A stretch of 6,810 nucleotides of DNA, from contig VYDF01000060.1 in the NCBI GenBank assembly GCA_009843565.1, positions 1 to 6,810 on the forward strand. Reading direction: 5' to 3'. Position 1 is the stretch's first letter, and every line of letters begins with the position of its first letter. Below the pieces are notes generated by a model, which did not search any database, was not told the origin of the DNA, and was given only the letters and a program-made list of their open reading frames with translations. Position numbers and translations under genes: made by a program. Below, piece after piece: positions 1-6,333 of this stretch. This DNA comes from Acidimicrobiia bacterium (GTDB lineage: Bacteria; Actinomycetota; Acidimicrobiia; Acidimicrobiales; Bin134).

Positions 1-44
1 CCATCGCCATATCCTGGCGCGGGCAGGCCGTGCTGGCACCTGTC

Positions 45-54
45 GGGGGGGGGG
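45..54. repeat. Run of ten G immediately upstream of the first gene's start
   Basis: Ten consecutive G residues are followed by CAG and the TTG taken as the start of the MFS-LivF fusion gene. The run is purine-rich and could pair with the anti-Shine-Dalgarno end of 16S rRNA only loosely. No better ribosome binding site is visible in the first 57 bases. Homopolymers of this length are prone to length change by slippage and to sequencing error, so the exact spacing to the start codon should be treated with caution. Confidence 0.6.
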
Positions 55-57
55 CAG

Positions 58-2259
58 TTGGACAACGAACGTTCTCAAGGCGAGGCCATCGACGAGCTAG
101 CGTCGACGGTGCTTGAGGGCGAGGCCGCCCGGCGCGATGCCCAAGAGGCCGAGGTGCTGTTCCCCGACGACCTGCTGCCCGGTGTGGGCGGCGAGGATAT
201 GACCCTGAAGGAAGGCCTGCTCAAGGGCGGCTACCGGACATTCTTGGTGTTGCTGGCGCTGAACAGCCTCGACGAGCTGGAGGGCAGCTCGTTGGCCATC
301 TTGGGCCCCGACATCGGAGAGAGCTTCGGCGTGAGCGACGGTGCCATGACCGCTATCACCACGGCATCGCTCTTCTTCTTGGTGCTCGGCGCCGGGCCGC
401 TGGGATGGCTGGCCGACAGGTACCGCCGAGGCCCCATCGTAGGCATCGCCAGCGGAGCCTTCGCCGCGTTTACCGCCCTGTCGGGCGCGGCGGTGAACGC
501 GCTGATGTTCTTTTTCATGCGGTTCTTTTCCGGAGTCTCCAAGTCCAACACCATCACCGTGCATCCCAGCATGCTGGCCGACGCCTACCCGGTCCAGACC
601 CGGGGCCGCATGTTCGCCACCAACGCCATGGCGGGGCTCGTCTTCGGCTCTGTCAGCCCGATCCTTGCCGGAGGCATCGCGGTGTGGATGGGCGGCGACG
701 ACGGGTGGCGCTGGGCGTTCTACCTTCTCGGCCTGCCCACAGCGGCGTTTGCGTTCTTCGCCTTCTTCTTGAGGGAGCCGCCCCGCGGCCAGTGGGAGCA
801 AAAGCACGTGCTGGGCGCCGGCCTCCAACAGGACGACAAGATGCCCATCTCGGTAGAGGCCGCTTTTGCCCGCATCTGGAACATCGACACCATCCGCAAC
901 CTGACCATCGCCTTCGCGGCAATGGGCTTCGCGCTGTTCCCGGCGGGTTCGATCGGGTCGTTTTTCTTGGAAGAGAAATTCAGCCTCAACGCGTTGGAGC
1001 GCGGCCTGGCGGTGGCTCCTGCGGGAATAGGGCTGCTGGCGGTCTTGCCGCTCGTGGGGCGCCGGTTTGATGCCACTTACCGCAAAGACCCCGACCGGGC
1101 GCTGCGGATCATCGGGATCTTGCTGGTGCCCATCGGGGTGCTCGTGCCCATCCAGTACGCCATGCCCAACCTCGCCCTGTTCATCTTGTTTGCCGCTATC
1201 AACTCGACCCTGTTGGGCGGGGCATTCTCCATGGTGCAGCCCGCCATCCAGGCGGTGTTCCCTTATCGGCTGAGGGGCATGGGCGCCACCTTCTTGACGT
1301 TCTTCATGGTGATGGGCGGCGGCGTGGGAGGCAGCATCATCGCCGGCTTCCTCCAGAACGAGCTCGGCGAGCAGACCACCATTACCATCATCACCGCGAC
1401 AGCCATGCCAGTCGGGGCCTATTTCGTGCTGCGGGGAGCTGGCCGGCTACGCCGAGACCTCTCGCTGGTCGTCGGCGAGCTCCAAGAGGAGCAGGCCGAA
1501 GAGCGCCGGCGGGCCGAGACCGATCCCGACGACATCCCGGCCATACAAATGGCCCAAGTGGATTTCAGCTACGGGCAGGTGCAGGTGCTGTTCGACCTCG
1601 GTTTCGAAGTCCGCAAACAGGAGACGCTGGCCCTGCTGGGCACCAACGGGGCGGGGAAGTCCACCGCTCTCAAAGTGATCACCGGGCTGGTCACCCCGGA
1701 GCGGGGAGTGGTGCGCCTGCACGGGCAGACCATCACCTTCGCCACCCCCGAACAGCGGGCGATCATGGGCCTTCACTTGCTACCCGGCGGGGAAGGGGTG
1801 TGGATCGATTTGTCGGTCCGCGACAACCTGCTCATGGGGGCATACGCGTATCGCAAAGACCCCGACGACCGGGACCGCCGCATCGAGAAGGTCTTCGAGA
1901 TGTTCCCCGACCTGGCTGCACGCCCCAAGGAGCCGGCCGGCAATCTGTCGGGCGGACAGCAGCAGATGCTGGCATTGGCCAGAGTGATGCTGCACGAGCC
2001 CGAAGTGCTGATGATCGACGAGCTGTCGCTGGGCCTGGCGCCGGTGGTGGTGCAGTCGCTGCTGGAGAGCATCGAGCAGCTCAAAGCCAAGGGCCAGACC
2101 ATGATCATCGTCGAGCAGTCGCTGAACGTGGCGCTGGCCATCGCCGACCGGGCCGTGTTCTTGGAAAAGGGCCAAGTGCGCTTCGAGGGGCCGGCCCGGG
2201 AGCTGGCCGAGCGCGACGACTTGGCCCGGGCCGTGTTCCTGGGCACCGAGGGCGGCTGA
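58..2259 (+). CDS. MFS transporter fused to a LivF-like ABC ATPase
   Basis: The 733-residue protein has an N-terminal MFS carrier and a C-terminal ABC ATPase of the LivF (branched-chain amino acid, HAAT) class. Residues 1-57 are an acidic, helix-prone cytoplasmic extension. About 12 hydrophobic segments lie between roughly residues 60 and 459, and the MFS loop 2-3 signature GWLADRYRRG is at 116-125. A charged linker (about 461-495, rich in E/R/Q) leads to the ATPase. There I see Walker A GTNGAGKST at 528-536, signature LSGGQQQ at 630-636, Walker B LMIDE ending at E655, the LivF-type SLGLAP stretch at 657-662, and VEQS at 685-688 where most ABC proteins have the H-loop histidine. The usual Q-loop glutamine is replaced: PGGEG at 576-580 stands where LivF proteins have PQGRR. 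The frame is uninterrupted through the junction, so the fusion is real in this sequence. The TTG start is the first plausible start, but the frame stays open to the left edge, so the N-terminus is uncertain. The stop overlaps the next gene's ATG, implying co-translation with the LivH-LivM-LivG protein. The ATPase probably serves as that protein's second motor domain. The cargo of the MFS half cannot be read from sequence. Confidence 0.9.
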   Translation: MDNERSQGEAIDELASTVLEGEAARRDAQEAEVLFPDDLLPGVGGEDMTLKEGLLKGGYRTFLVLLALNSLDELEGSSLAILGPDIGESFGVSDGAMTAITTASLFFLVLGAGPLGWLADRYRRGPIVGIASGAFAAFTALSGAAVNALMFFFMRFFSGVSKSNTITVHPSMLADAYPVQTRGRMFATNAMAGLVFGSVSPILAGGIAVWMGGDDGWRWAFYLLGLPTAAFAFFAFFLREPPRGQWEQKHVLGAGLQQDDKMPISVEAAFARIWNIDTIRNLTIAFAAMGFALFPAGSIGSFFLEEKFSLNALERGLAVAPAGIGLLAVLPLVGRRFDATYRKDPDRALRIIGILLVPIGVLVPIQYAMPNLALFILFAAINSTLLGGAFSMVQPAIQAVFPYRLRGMGATFLTFFMVMGGGVGGSIIAGFLQNELGEQTTITIITATAMPVGAYFVLRGAGRLRRDLSLVVGELQEEQAEERRRAETDPDDIPAIQMAQVDFSYGQVQVLFDLGFEVRKQETLALLGTNGAGKSTALKVITGLVTPERGVVRLHGQTITFATPEQRAIMGLHLLPGGEGVWIDLSVRDNLLMGAYAYRKDPDDRDRRIEKVFEMFPDLAARPKEPAGNLSGGQQQMLALARVMLHEPEVLMIDELSLGLAPVVVQSLLESIEQLKAKGQTMIIVEQSLNVALAIADRAVFLEKGQVRFEGPARELAERDDLARAVFLGTEGG
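2248..2252 (+). promoter_or_regulatory. Ribosome binding site GAGGG before the LivH-LivM-LivG start
   Basis: GAGGG lies inside the last codons of the upstream gene, six bases before the ATG at 2259. Together with the TGATG stop/start overlap, it supports this ATG as the start, although the same frame is open much further upstream. The extra upstream part reads as an arginine- and glycine-rich out-of-frame translation of the LivF domain. Confidence 0.6.
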
Positions 2260-5171
2260 TGGGCATCGCCTCCCTCCCAGTGCTGGGGACATGGATCACC
2301 CAACAGATCGTTTTCGACGGGGTGGTCAACGGACTAGTCACCGGATTGGTGGCCATGGGCATTGTGCTGATCTACCGCTCCACCCGAGTCATCAACTTCG
2401 CGGTGGGCAATATGGGGATCATCGCCGCCTCGATGATGGCGCTGCTGGTGGTGAACTACGGCTGGCCGTTCTGGCTGGCACTTGCGTTCTCGCTGCTGCT
2501 GGGCGTGCTGTTCGCCGCCGCGGCGGAACTGACTGTGATTCGCCGCCTGTTCAGATCGCCCCGAGTGATCGTGCTGGTCGCCACGGTGGGCATCGCCCAG
2601 CTAGCCCAACTCGTCATATCGCTGCTCCCCGAAATTGAGGTGTCTGGCAACACCTACCCTGTGGTAGCCGGTTCGATCTGGGAAGACGTTTGGTTCACCG
2701 AAATCCGCGTCCGCGGCCCGCAGCTCACCATCCTCATCGCGGTGCCGCTGCTGGCCCTGCTGCTGGGCTGGCTGATGAACCGCACGACGTTCGGCAAATC
2801 GGTGACCGCGTCGGCCTCCAACCCCAACCTGTCCCGCCTGTCGGCCATCAACCCCAAAACGGTGTCCACGTTCGTGTGGGTTATGGCCGGGCTGCTGGCC
2901 TCGGCGTCGATGATCATGCTCTCCGGATCTACCGGGCAGATTGCCGGCTTGGCCGACCTAGGGTCGCAAACCCTGGGCCGGGCGATGGTCGCCGCGGTGC
3001 TGGCCGCAATGGTCTCGTTTCCCCGGGCGATTCTGGCCGGGATGGCTATCGGCATCCTCGATGCCCTGCTCCGGTTCAACTTCTACCTGGAGATCGGGCT
3101 CCTCGACTTCGTTATCTTCTTGGGCGCGCTGGTGGCCGTCTACTTCCAGAGCCGCAGCCAGCGCGAAACAGGTGTCTTTTCCTTCACGCCCAAGGTCCGG
3201 CCGATACCCGAACGGCTGCGCCAGGTGTGGTGGCTACGCCACCTGTCCCCGATCGCGCTGGGCGCGCTGCTGGCGCTCGGCATTGTGCTGGTCCAGCTAC
3301 CGGGCATATCCAACCTGCCCTCCCGCCAGCTCCTATACGCCACGGTGCTGTGCTTCGCGGTGTGCGGGCTGTCGGTAACCATCATCACCGGCTGGTCGGG
3401 ACAGCTCTCTTTGGCCCAGATGGCCTTCGCCGGCATGGGTGCCCTGTTCGCCGCCGGCCTCCGACGAGGGCTGGCCATGGATTTCACCGTGGGAACCGGG
3501 TTCTTGCCCGGCGACGCCCTGTCGTACGACTTCTTCGACGTCGAGTTCGAAGCAGGCGGAATCCCGTTCATGGCAGCCATCCCGCTGGCCGCGCTCTTTT
3601 CCGCGCTGGTAGCCGCAGCAATCGGGGTCGGGTCTCTGCGGGTCCGCGGCCTGTATCTGGCCGTGACCACGTTCGTGTTCGCTCTCGCCGCCCAGCAGTA
3701 CCTCTACCGGCGGCCGTTCTTCACTGGAGGCAGTTCCACATCGGTGTCCTTCCACCGGGGCGAGCTGTTCGGCCTCGACCTCAAGTCGCAGAAGGCCTAC
3801 TACTACGTATGCCTGGCCTTCTTGCTGATCGTGGTGATCATCGTCAGCCGGCTGCGCCGCTCAGGCGTCGGCCGCTCCATCATTGCGGTGCGCGACAACG
3901 CCGACTCCGCGGCGGGTTACACAGTGGGGCCGGTGCGCTCGAAGATGTCTTCGTTCGCCCTGGCCGGCGGCATCGCCGGGCTCGGCGGGGCCCTGCTAGC
4001 CGGACTGGTGCAGAACGTGCCGTTGAGCGAGCGCTTCTTCCAAGTAGAGAACTCGCTAGAAATCATTGGGATGGTGGTAATCGGCGGGCTCGGCTCGTCG
4101 GTCGGCGCGGTGCTGGGGGCGATCTGGGTATACGGGCTGCCCAACCTGTTCACCAACTCGCAAACGGTGGTGCTCTTCTCGTCCAGCGTCGGGCTCTTGC
4201 TGGTGATCATGTACTTCCCCGGCGGGTTGGTTCAGATCGGCTACAGCGCCCGAAACGCCCTCATCGCCGCGGCCGAGCGGCGACTGGGCCCCGACCCTGG
4301 CGGCAAGTCCATCCGATCCTCGCCGTCCAGCCTGTCCCGGCCGCGCGATCCGCGTCCCGCCACCGACCCCATGCTTGCCGGGCGCAACATCAGCGTGAGA
4401 TTCGGCGGGGTGGAAGCGGTGTCGGAGGCCACCATACTGGTGCATCCCGACGAGGTCGTCGGCCTCATCGGCACCAACGGCGCTGGCAAGTCCACCTTCA
4501 TGAACGCAGTGGGGGGCTACGTCCCATCCACTGGGAGGGTGGAACTGCTCGGTGCCGACATCAGCCGTTTTGCTGCCCCTCGGCGGGCTCGGGCCGGACT
4601 TGGCCGCACCTTCCAAACTGCCGCTTTGTTCCCCGAGTTGACAGTGCGGGAAACAGTCCAGGTGGCCTTGGAGGCCCGCGGCCGCACTCCCATTCTGAGC
4701 ACGGCGCTGCACCTGCCCCACTCCTTCGCCCTGGAGCGGCGAAGGTGGGCCGAGGCCGACGAGTTGATTGACTTCCTGGGGCTGGGACGCTACGGCGACT
4801 CCTACATCAGCGACCTCTCGACCGGCACCCGGCGTATCGTGGAGATCACCGGGCTGCTGGCCCTCGGCGCCCGGGTGCTATGCCTCGACGAGCCGACCGC
4901 CGGAGTGGCCCAGCGGGAAACCGAGGCATTCGGGCCGCTCATCGTCAACATCCGCCAGGAATTGGGCGCCGCCATGTTGATCATCGAGCACGACATGCCC
5001 CTCATCATGAGTATCAGCGACCGGGTGTACTGCCTTGAGGCCGGCAAGGTGATCGCCGAGGGTACCCCCTCCGAGGTTCGCAACGACCCCCTGGTGATCG
5101 CCAGCTACCTCGGCACTGACGAACGAGCAATCGCCATCAGCGACAGCCTGACCCGCTCCCGAGATCAATAG
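2259..5171 (+). CDS. LivH-LivM-LivG three-domain fusion, branched-chain amino acid type ABC importer
   Basis: The 970-residue single chain carries three Liv-type modules that are normally separate genes of about 300, 350-400 and 250 residues. The LivH-like permease spans about 15-297, with the family pattern GIVLIYRSTRVINFAVGNMG at 34-53. A short hydrophilic bridge (298-328) follows. The LivM-like permease spans about 330-660, with TGWSGQLSLAQMAFAGMGAL at 377-396, GSLRVRGLYLAVTT at 458-471 and AVRDNADSAAG at 543-553. A Pro/Ser/Arg-rich linker (666-703) precedes the LivG-like ATPase (about 704-955). The ATPase has Walker A GTNGAGKST at 738-746, Q-loop glutamine Q786 in GRTFQ, signature-like LSTGTRR at 853-859, Walker B VLCLDE ending at E878, and H-loop histidine H911 in IEHDM. 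All three frames are continuous with no sign of a frameshift. The protein should form the membrane channel plus one motor domain, with the LivF domain of the preceding gene as the second motor. ATG 2259 was chosen because it overlaps the upstream stop and has a ribosome binding site. An in-frame ATG at 4371 could in principle give free LivG, but no ribosome binding site precedes it. The substrate class (amino acid, or another small organic solute as in many HAAT systems) is unknown. Confidence 0.93.
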   Translation: MGIASLPVLGTWITQQIVFDGVVNGLVTGLVAMGIVLIYRSTRVINFAVGNMGIIAASMMALLVVNYGWPFWLALAFSLLLGVLFAAAAELTVIRRLFRSPRVIVLVATVGIAQLAQLVISLLPEIEVSGNTYPVVAGSIWEDVWFTEIRVRGPQLTILIAVPLLALLLGWLMNRTTFGKSVTASASNPNLSRLSAINPKTVSTFVWVMAGLLASASMIMLSGSTGQIAGLADLGSQTLGRAMVAAVLAAMVSFPRAILAGMAIGILDALLRFNFYLEIGLLDFVIFLGALVAVYFQSRSQRETGVFSFTPKVRPIPERLRQVWWLRHLSPIALGALLALGIVLVQLPGISNLPSRQLLYATVLCFAVCGLSVTIITGWSGQLSLAQMAFAGMGALFAAGLRRGLAMDFTVGTGFLPGDALSYDFFDVEFEAGGIPFMAAIPLAALFSALVAAAIGVGSLRVRGLYLAVTTFVFALAAQQYLYRRPFFTGGSSTSVSFHRGELFGLDLKSQKAYYYVCLAFLLIVVIIVSRLRRSGVGRSIIAVRDNADSAAGYTVGPVRSKMSSFALAGGIAGLGGALLAGLVQNVPLSERFFQVENSLEIIGMVVIGGLGSSVGAVLGAIWVYGLPNLFTNSQTVVLFSSSVGLLLVIMYFPGGLVQIGYSARNALIAAAERRLGPDPGGKSIRSSPSSLSRPRDPRPATDPMLAGRNISVRFGGVEAVSEATILVHPDEVVGLIGTNGAGKSTFMNAVGGYVPSTGRVELLGADISRFAAPRRARAGLGRTFQTAALFPELTVRETVQVALEARGRTPILSTALHLPHSFALERRRWAEADELIDFLGLGRYGDSYISDLSTGTRRIVEITGLLALGARVLCLDEPTAGVAQRETEAFGPLIVNIRQELGAAMLIIEHDMPLIMSISDRVYCLEAGKVIAEGTPSEVRNDPLVIASYLGTDERAIAISDSLTRSRDQ

Positions 5172-5193
5172 ATGCGGCCTCACGCTCAAGAAC

Positions 5194-5199
5194 AAGGGA
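5194..5199 (+). promoter_or_regulatory. Ribosome binding site AAGGGA for the hydrolase gene
   Basis: AAGGGA ends nine bases before the ATG at 5209, a workable spacing. A second purine patch, GAGG at 5203-5206, is only two bases from the ATG and is too close to act as the main site. GAGG can also pair with upstream CCTC (5178-5181), as part of the longer GCCTCA (5177-5182)/TGAGGC (5202-5207) match. Confidence 0.5.
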
Positions 5200-5208
5200 A
5201 TTGAGGCA

Positions 5209-6129
5209 ATGAGTGACATCGACCCCGAACTGAGGAGAACGTTCCGCAGAATGCCCAGACTGGTTCTGGGGCCGACTAGCACGCGTCTGCTGCGATGGTT
5301 GGTTGGTTTTTCCTCCGCAAAACCCGACACAGATGGGCTGACGGTCGGCGAGGTTGCGACGCCCGGGGCCTCGACGTCCATGGTCATCTACAGGCGCTCC
5401 GATTCCAAGGCGCCCGCCCCCGTGGTGTTCTGGATACACGGCGGCGGCTTCATAATGGGCTCGAACAAGACCGAGGATTGCTGGGGGGAGGCATTTTGTC
5501 GGAGCATCGACTGCGTCGTTGTTGCTGCCGGCTACCGCCTGGCTCCCGAACACCGATTTCCCTCAGCTCTGGACGACTTGAGGGCAGCAATGGGATGGGT
5601 GCTCGACCACGGTGCCAGCCATGGCCTCGACCCCGATACGGTCATCATCGGGGGGGAGAGCGCCGGCGGCGGGCTCGCGGCCGCGCTCGTTCAGCGTCTC
5701 CACGATGAGGGCGTAACCATCAGAGGTCAGCTCCTTGCTTGTCCCATGCTCGACGACCGGACCGCGGTCAGACCTGACATCGGACGGAGAGAGCCTCGGG
5801 GGTGGAACAACGGCTCTAATTATTTTGGGTGGTCGTCTTACCTAGGAACCGAACCCGGCGGCGACACCGCCCCGGAATACGCAGTCCCTGCTCGTCGGGA
5901 GCAACTCGCCGGTCTCCCTCCGGCCTGGATCGGGGTGGGAGACGTCGACCTCTTCTACGACGAGGACCTCGAATACGCCGACCGCCTGCGAGAGGCTGGC
6001 GTTCCGGTCACGCTCGAAGTCGCAAGAGGAGGGGCGCACGGATACCACAGGCTCGTCCCCAAAGCCTCCGTTTCCAAGCGGTTCATCGCCTCAGCCGTCG
6101 ATTTCGCGGCAGTGTCGCTCGCCAGCTAG
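5209..6129 (+). CDS. Alpha/beta hydrolase, hormone-sensitive-lipase family esterase
   Basis: The 306-residue enzyme has the full set of HSL-family (bacterial esterase family IV) motifs. The oxyanion motif HGGGF is at 77-81, and YRLAPEHRFPSALDD at 109-123 is the typical family stretch. The nucleophile elbow GESAG at 149-153 has Ser151. The acid region is DLFYDE at 247-252, matching the usual DPLRDE, with Asp247 as likely acid. The catalytic His277 lies in GGAHGYH. Length is normal for the family (about 300-320). I see no signal peptide, so it should act in the cytoplasm, hydrolysing a short-chain or bulky carboxylic ester. The exact substrate is not predictable. It starts 37 bases after the Liv-type transporter gene on the same strand, with no obvious terminator between, so it may be transcribed with it. 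By eye it uses less strongly GC-ending codons in places (for example near 5815-5845) than the transporter genes, which could mean a separate origin. That is an impression, not a measurement. Confidence 0.92.
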   Translation: MSDIDPELRRTFRRMPRLVLGPTSTRLLRWLVGFSSAKPDTDGLTVGEVATPGASTSMVIYRRSDSKAPAPVVFWIHGGGFIMGSNKTEDCWGEAFCRSIDCVVVAAGYRLAPEHRFPSALDDLRAAMGWVLDHGASHGLDPDTVIIGGESAGGGLAAALVQRLHDEGVTIRGQLLACPMLDDRTAVRPDIGRREPRGWNNGSNYFGWSSYLGTEPGGDTAPEYAVPARREQLAGLPPAWIGVGDVDLFYDEDLEYADRLREAGVPVTLEVARGGAHGYHRLVPKASVSKRFIASAVDFAAVSLAS

Positions 6130-6152
6130 CCGACGGCGCCGAGCGAGCCCAC

Positions 6153-6158
6153 AAGGAG
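6153..6158 (+). promoter_or_regulatory. AAGGAG motif touching the start of the small HTH ORF
   Basis: This is a strong Shine-Dalgarno-like AAGGAG, but it directly abuts the ATG at 6159. Initiation at the GTG at 6162 would give a three-base gap and at the ATG at 6177 an 18-base gap, neither ideal. In the reading frame of the small ORF the same bases encode Lys-Glu in a family-like context, so the motif may be accidental. Confidence 0.3.
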
Positions 6159-6290
6159 ATGGTGATCCGCGATGACATGATCCGGGTGGCCCACCGAGTC
6201 GGAGCCTCAATTCGACAGATCGCCGAAGCTTCTGGACTCGGTCGCAAGACAGTCACCGCTATCGTCGAGTCCGATCAGGCGCGGACCTGA
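6159..6290 (+). CDS. Very small helix-turn-helix protein, possibly a 5'-truncated remnant
   Basis: The 43-residue ORF reads as a helix-turn-helix: GASIRQIAEASG (15-26), a GLG turn (26-28 at the join), then RKTVTAIVES (29-38) as the likely recognition helix. This pattern occurs at the C-terminal end of small actinobacterial DNA-binding proteins of about 60-80 residues. Those usually have a preceding helix resembling AER-AHKE-RDxxIRxAHxxG. Here similar codons (AERAHKEMVIRDDMIRVAH) continue upstream of the ATG, but no ATG, GTG or TTG occurs in that frame before it overlaps the end of the hydrolase gene. The start is therefore doubtful: either a 43-residue protein starts at 6159 (or GTG 6162), or the gene has lost its 5' end. 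If functional, it could regulate its neighbours, but nothing shows its target. Confidence 0.45.
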   Translation: MVIRDDMIRVAHRVGASIRQIAEASGLGRKTVTAIVESDQART

Positions 6291-6310
6291 GCAAAAGTCA
6301 GCGATAGCGT

Positions 6311-6333
6311 CAATCGAGATTGGCAGGGCTGCC
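6311..6333. terminator. Two adjacent short inverted repeats in the convergent gap, possible weak terminator
   Basis: CAATC-GA-GATTG (6311-6322) and GGCAG-GG-CTGCC (6322-6333) are two abutting perfect inverted repeats with two-base centres, between the plus-strand HTH ORF and the minus-strand P450 gene. The location suits bidirectional termination. However, the stems are only four to five pairs, loops would be tight and no T-tract follows, so a protein-binding site or chance is equally possible. The second repeat touches the P450 stop codon. Confidence 0.25.

Noticed and set aside
1..57. Possible 3' end of an upstream gene or an N-terminal extension of the first gene
   Set aside because: Two forward frames are open across it, but the stretch is too short to recognise. 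A small inverted repeat (GTGC-TG-GCAC, 30-39) is too weak to call a terminator.
97..828. 243-codon minus-strand open frame opposite the MFS domain
   Set aside because: The translation is low-complexity (His/Gln/Arg/Gly-rich) and lacks hydrophobic or catalytic patterns. It is a shadow of the MFS gene.
1800..2258. Upstream in-frame extension of the LivH-LivM-LivG gene (153 extra codons)
   Set aside because: It overlaps the conserved ATPase domain of the first gene in another frame and reads as Arg/Gly/Pro-rich sequence without family features. The ATG at 2259 has a ribosome binding site and fits the length of LivH.
4056..4721. 221-codon minus-strand open frame opposite the LivM/LivG junction
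   Set aside because: No domain or motif is visible, it is opposite strongly conserved coding, and no ribosome binding site was identified.
2690..4771. Long 693-codon open frame on the plus strand inside the fusion gene
   Set aside because: Its translation is Arg/Pro/Gly-rich without recognisable domains. It is a by-product of high GC in a frame overlapping clear LivH/LivM/LivG coding.
4371..5171. Separate livG gene starting at the internal ATG 4371
   Set aside because: There is no ribosome binding site upstream and the frame is continuous with LivM, so one fused product is simpler. Internal initiation cannot be excluded.
6100..6162. Programmed frameshift joining the hydrolase to the HTH ORF
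   Set aside because: No slippery heptamer or downstream structure is visible near the hydrolase stop, and the hydrolase already has a normal family length.
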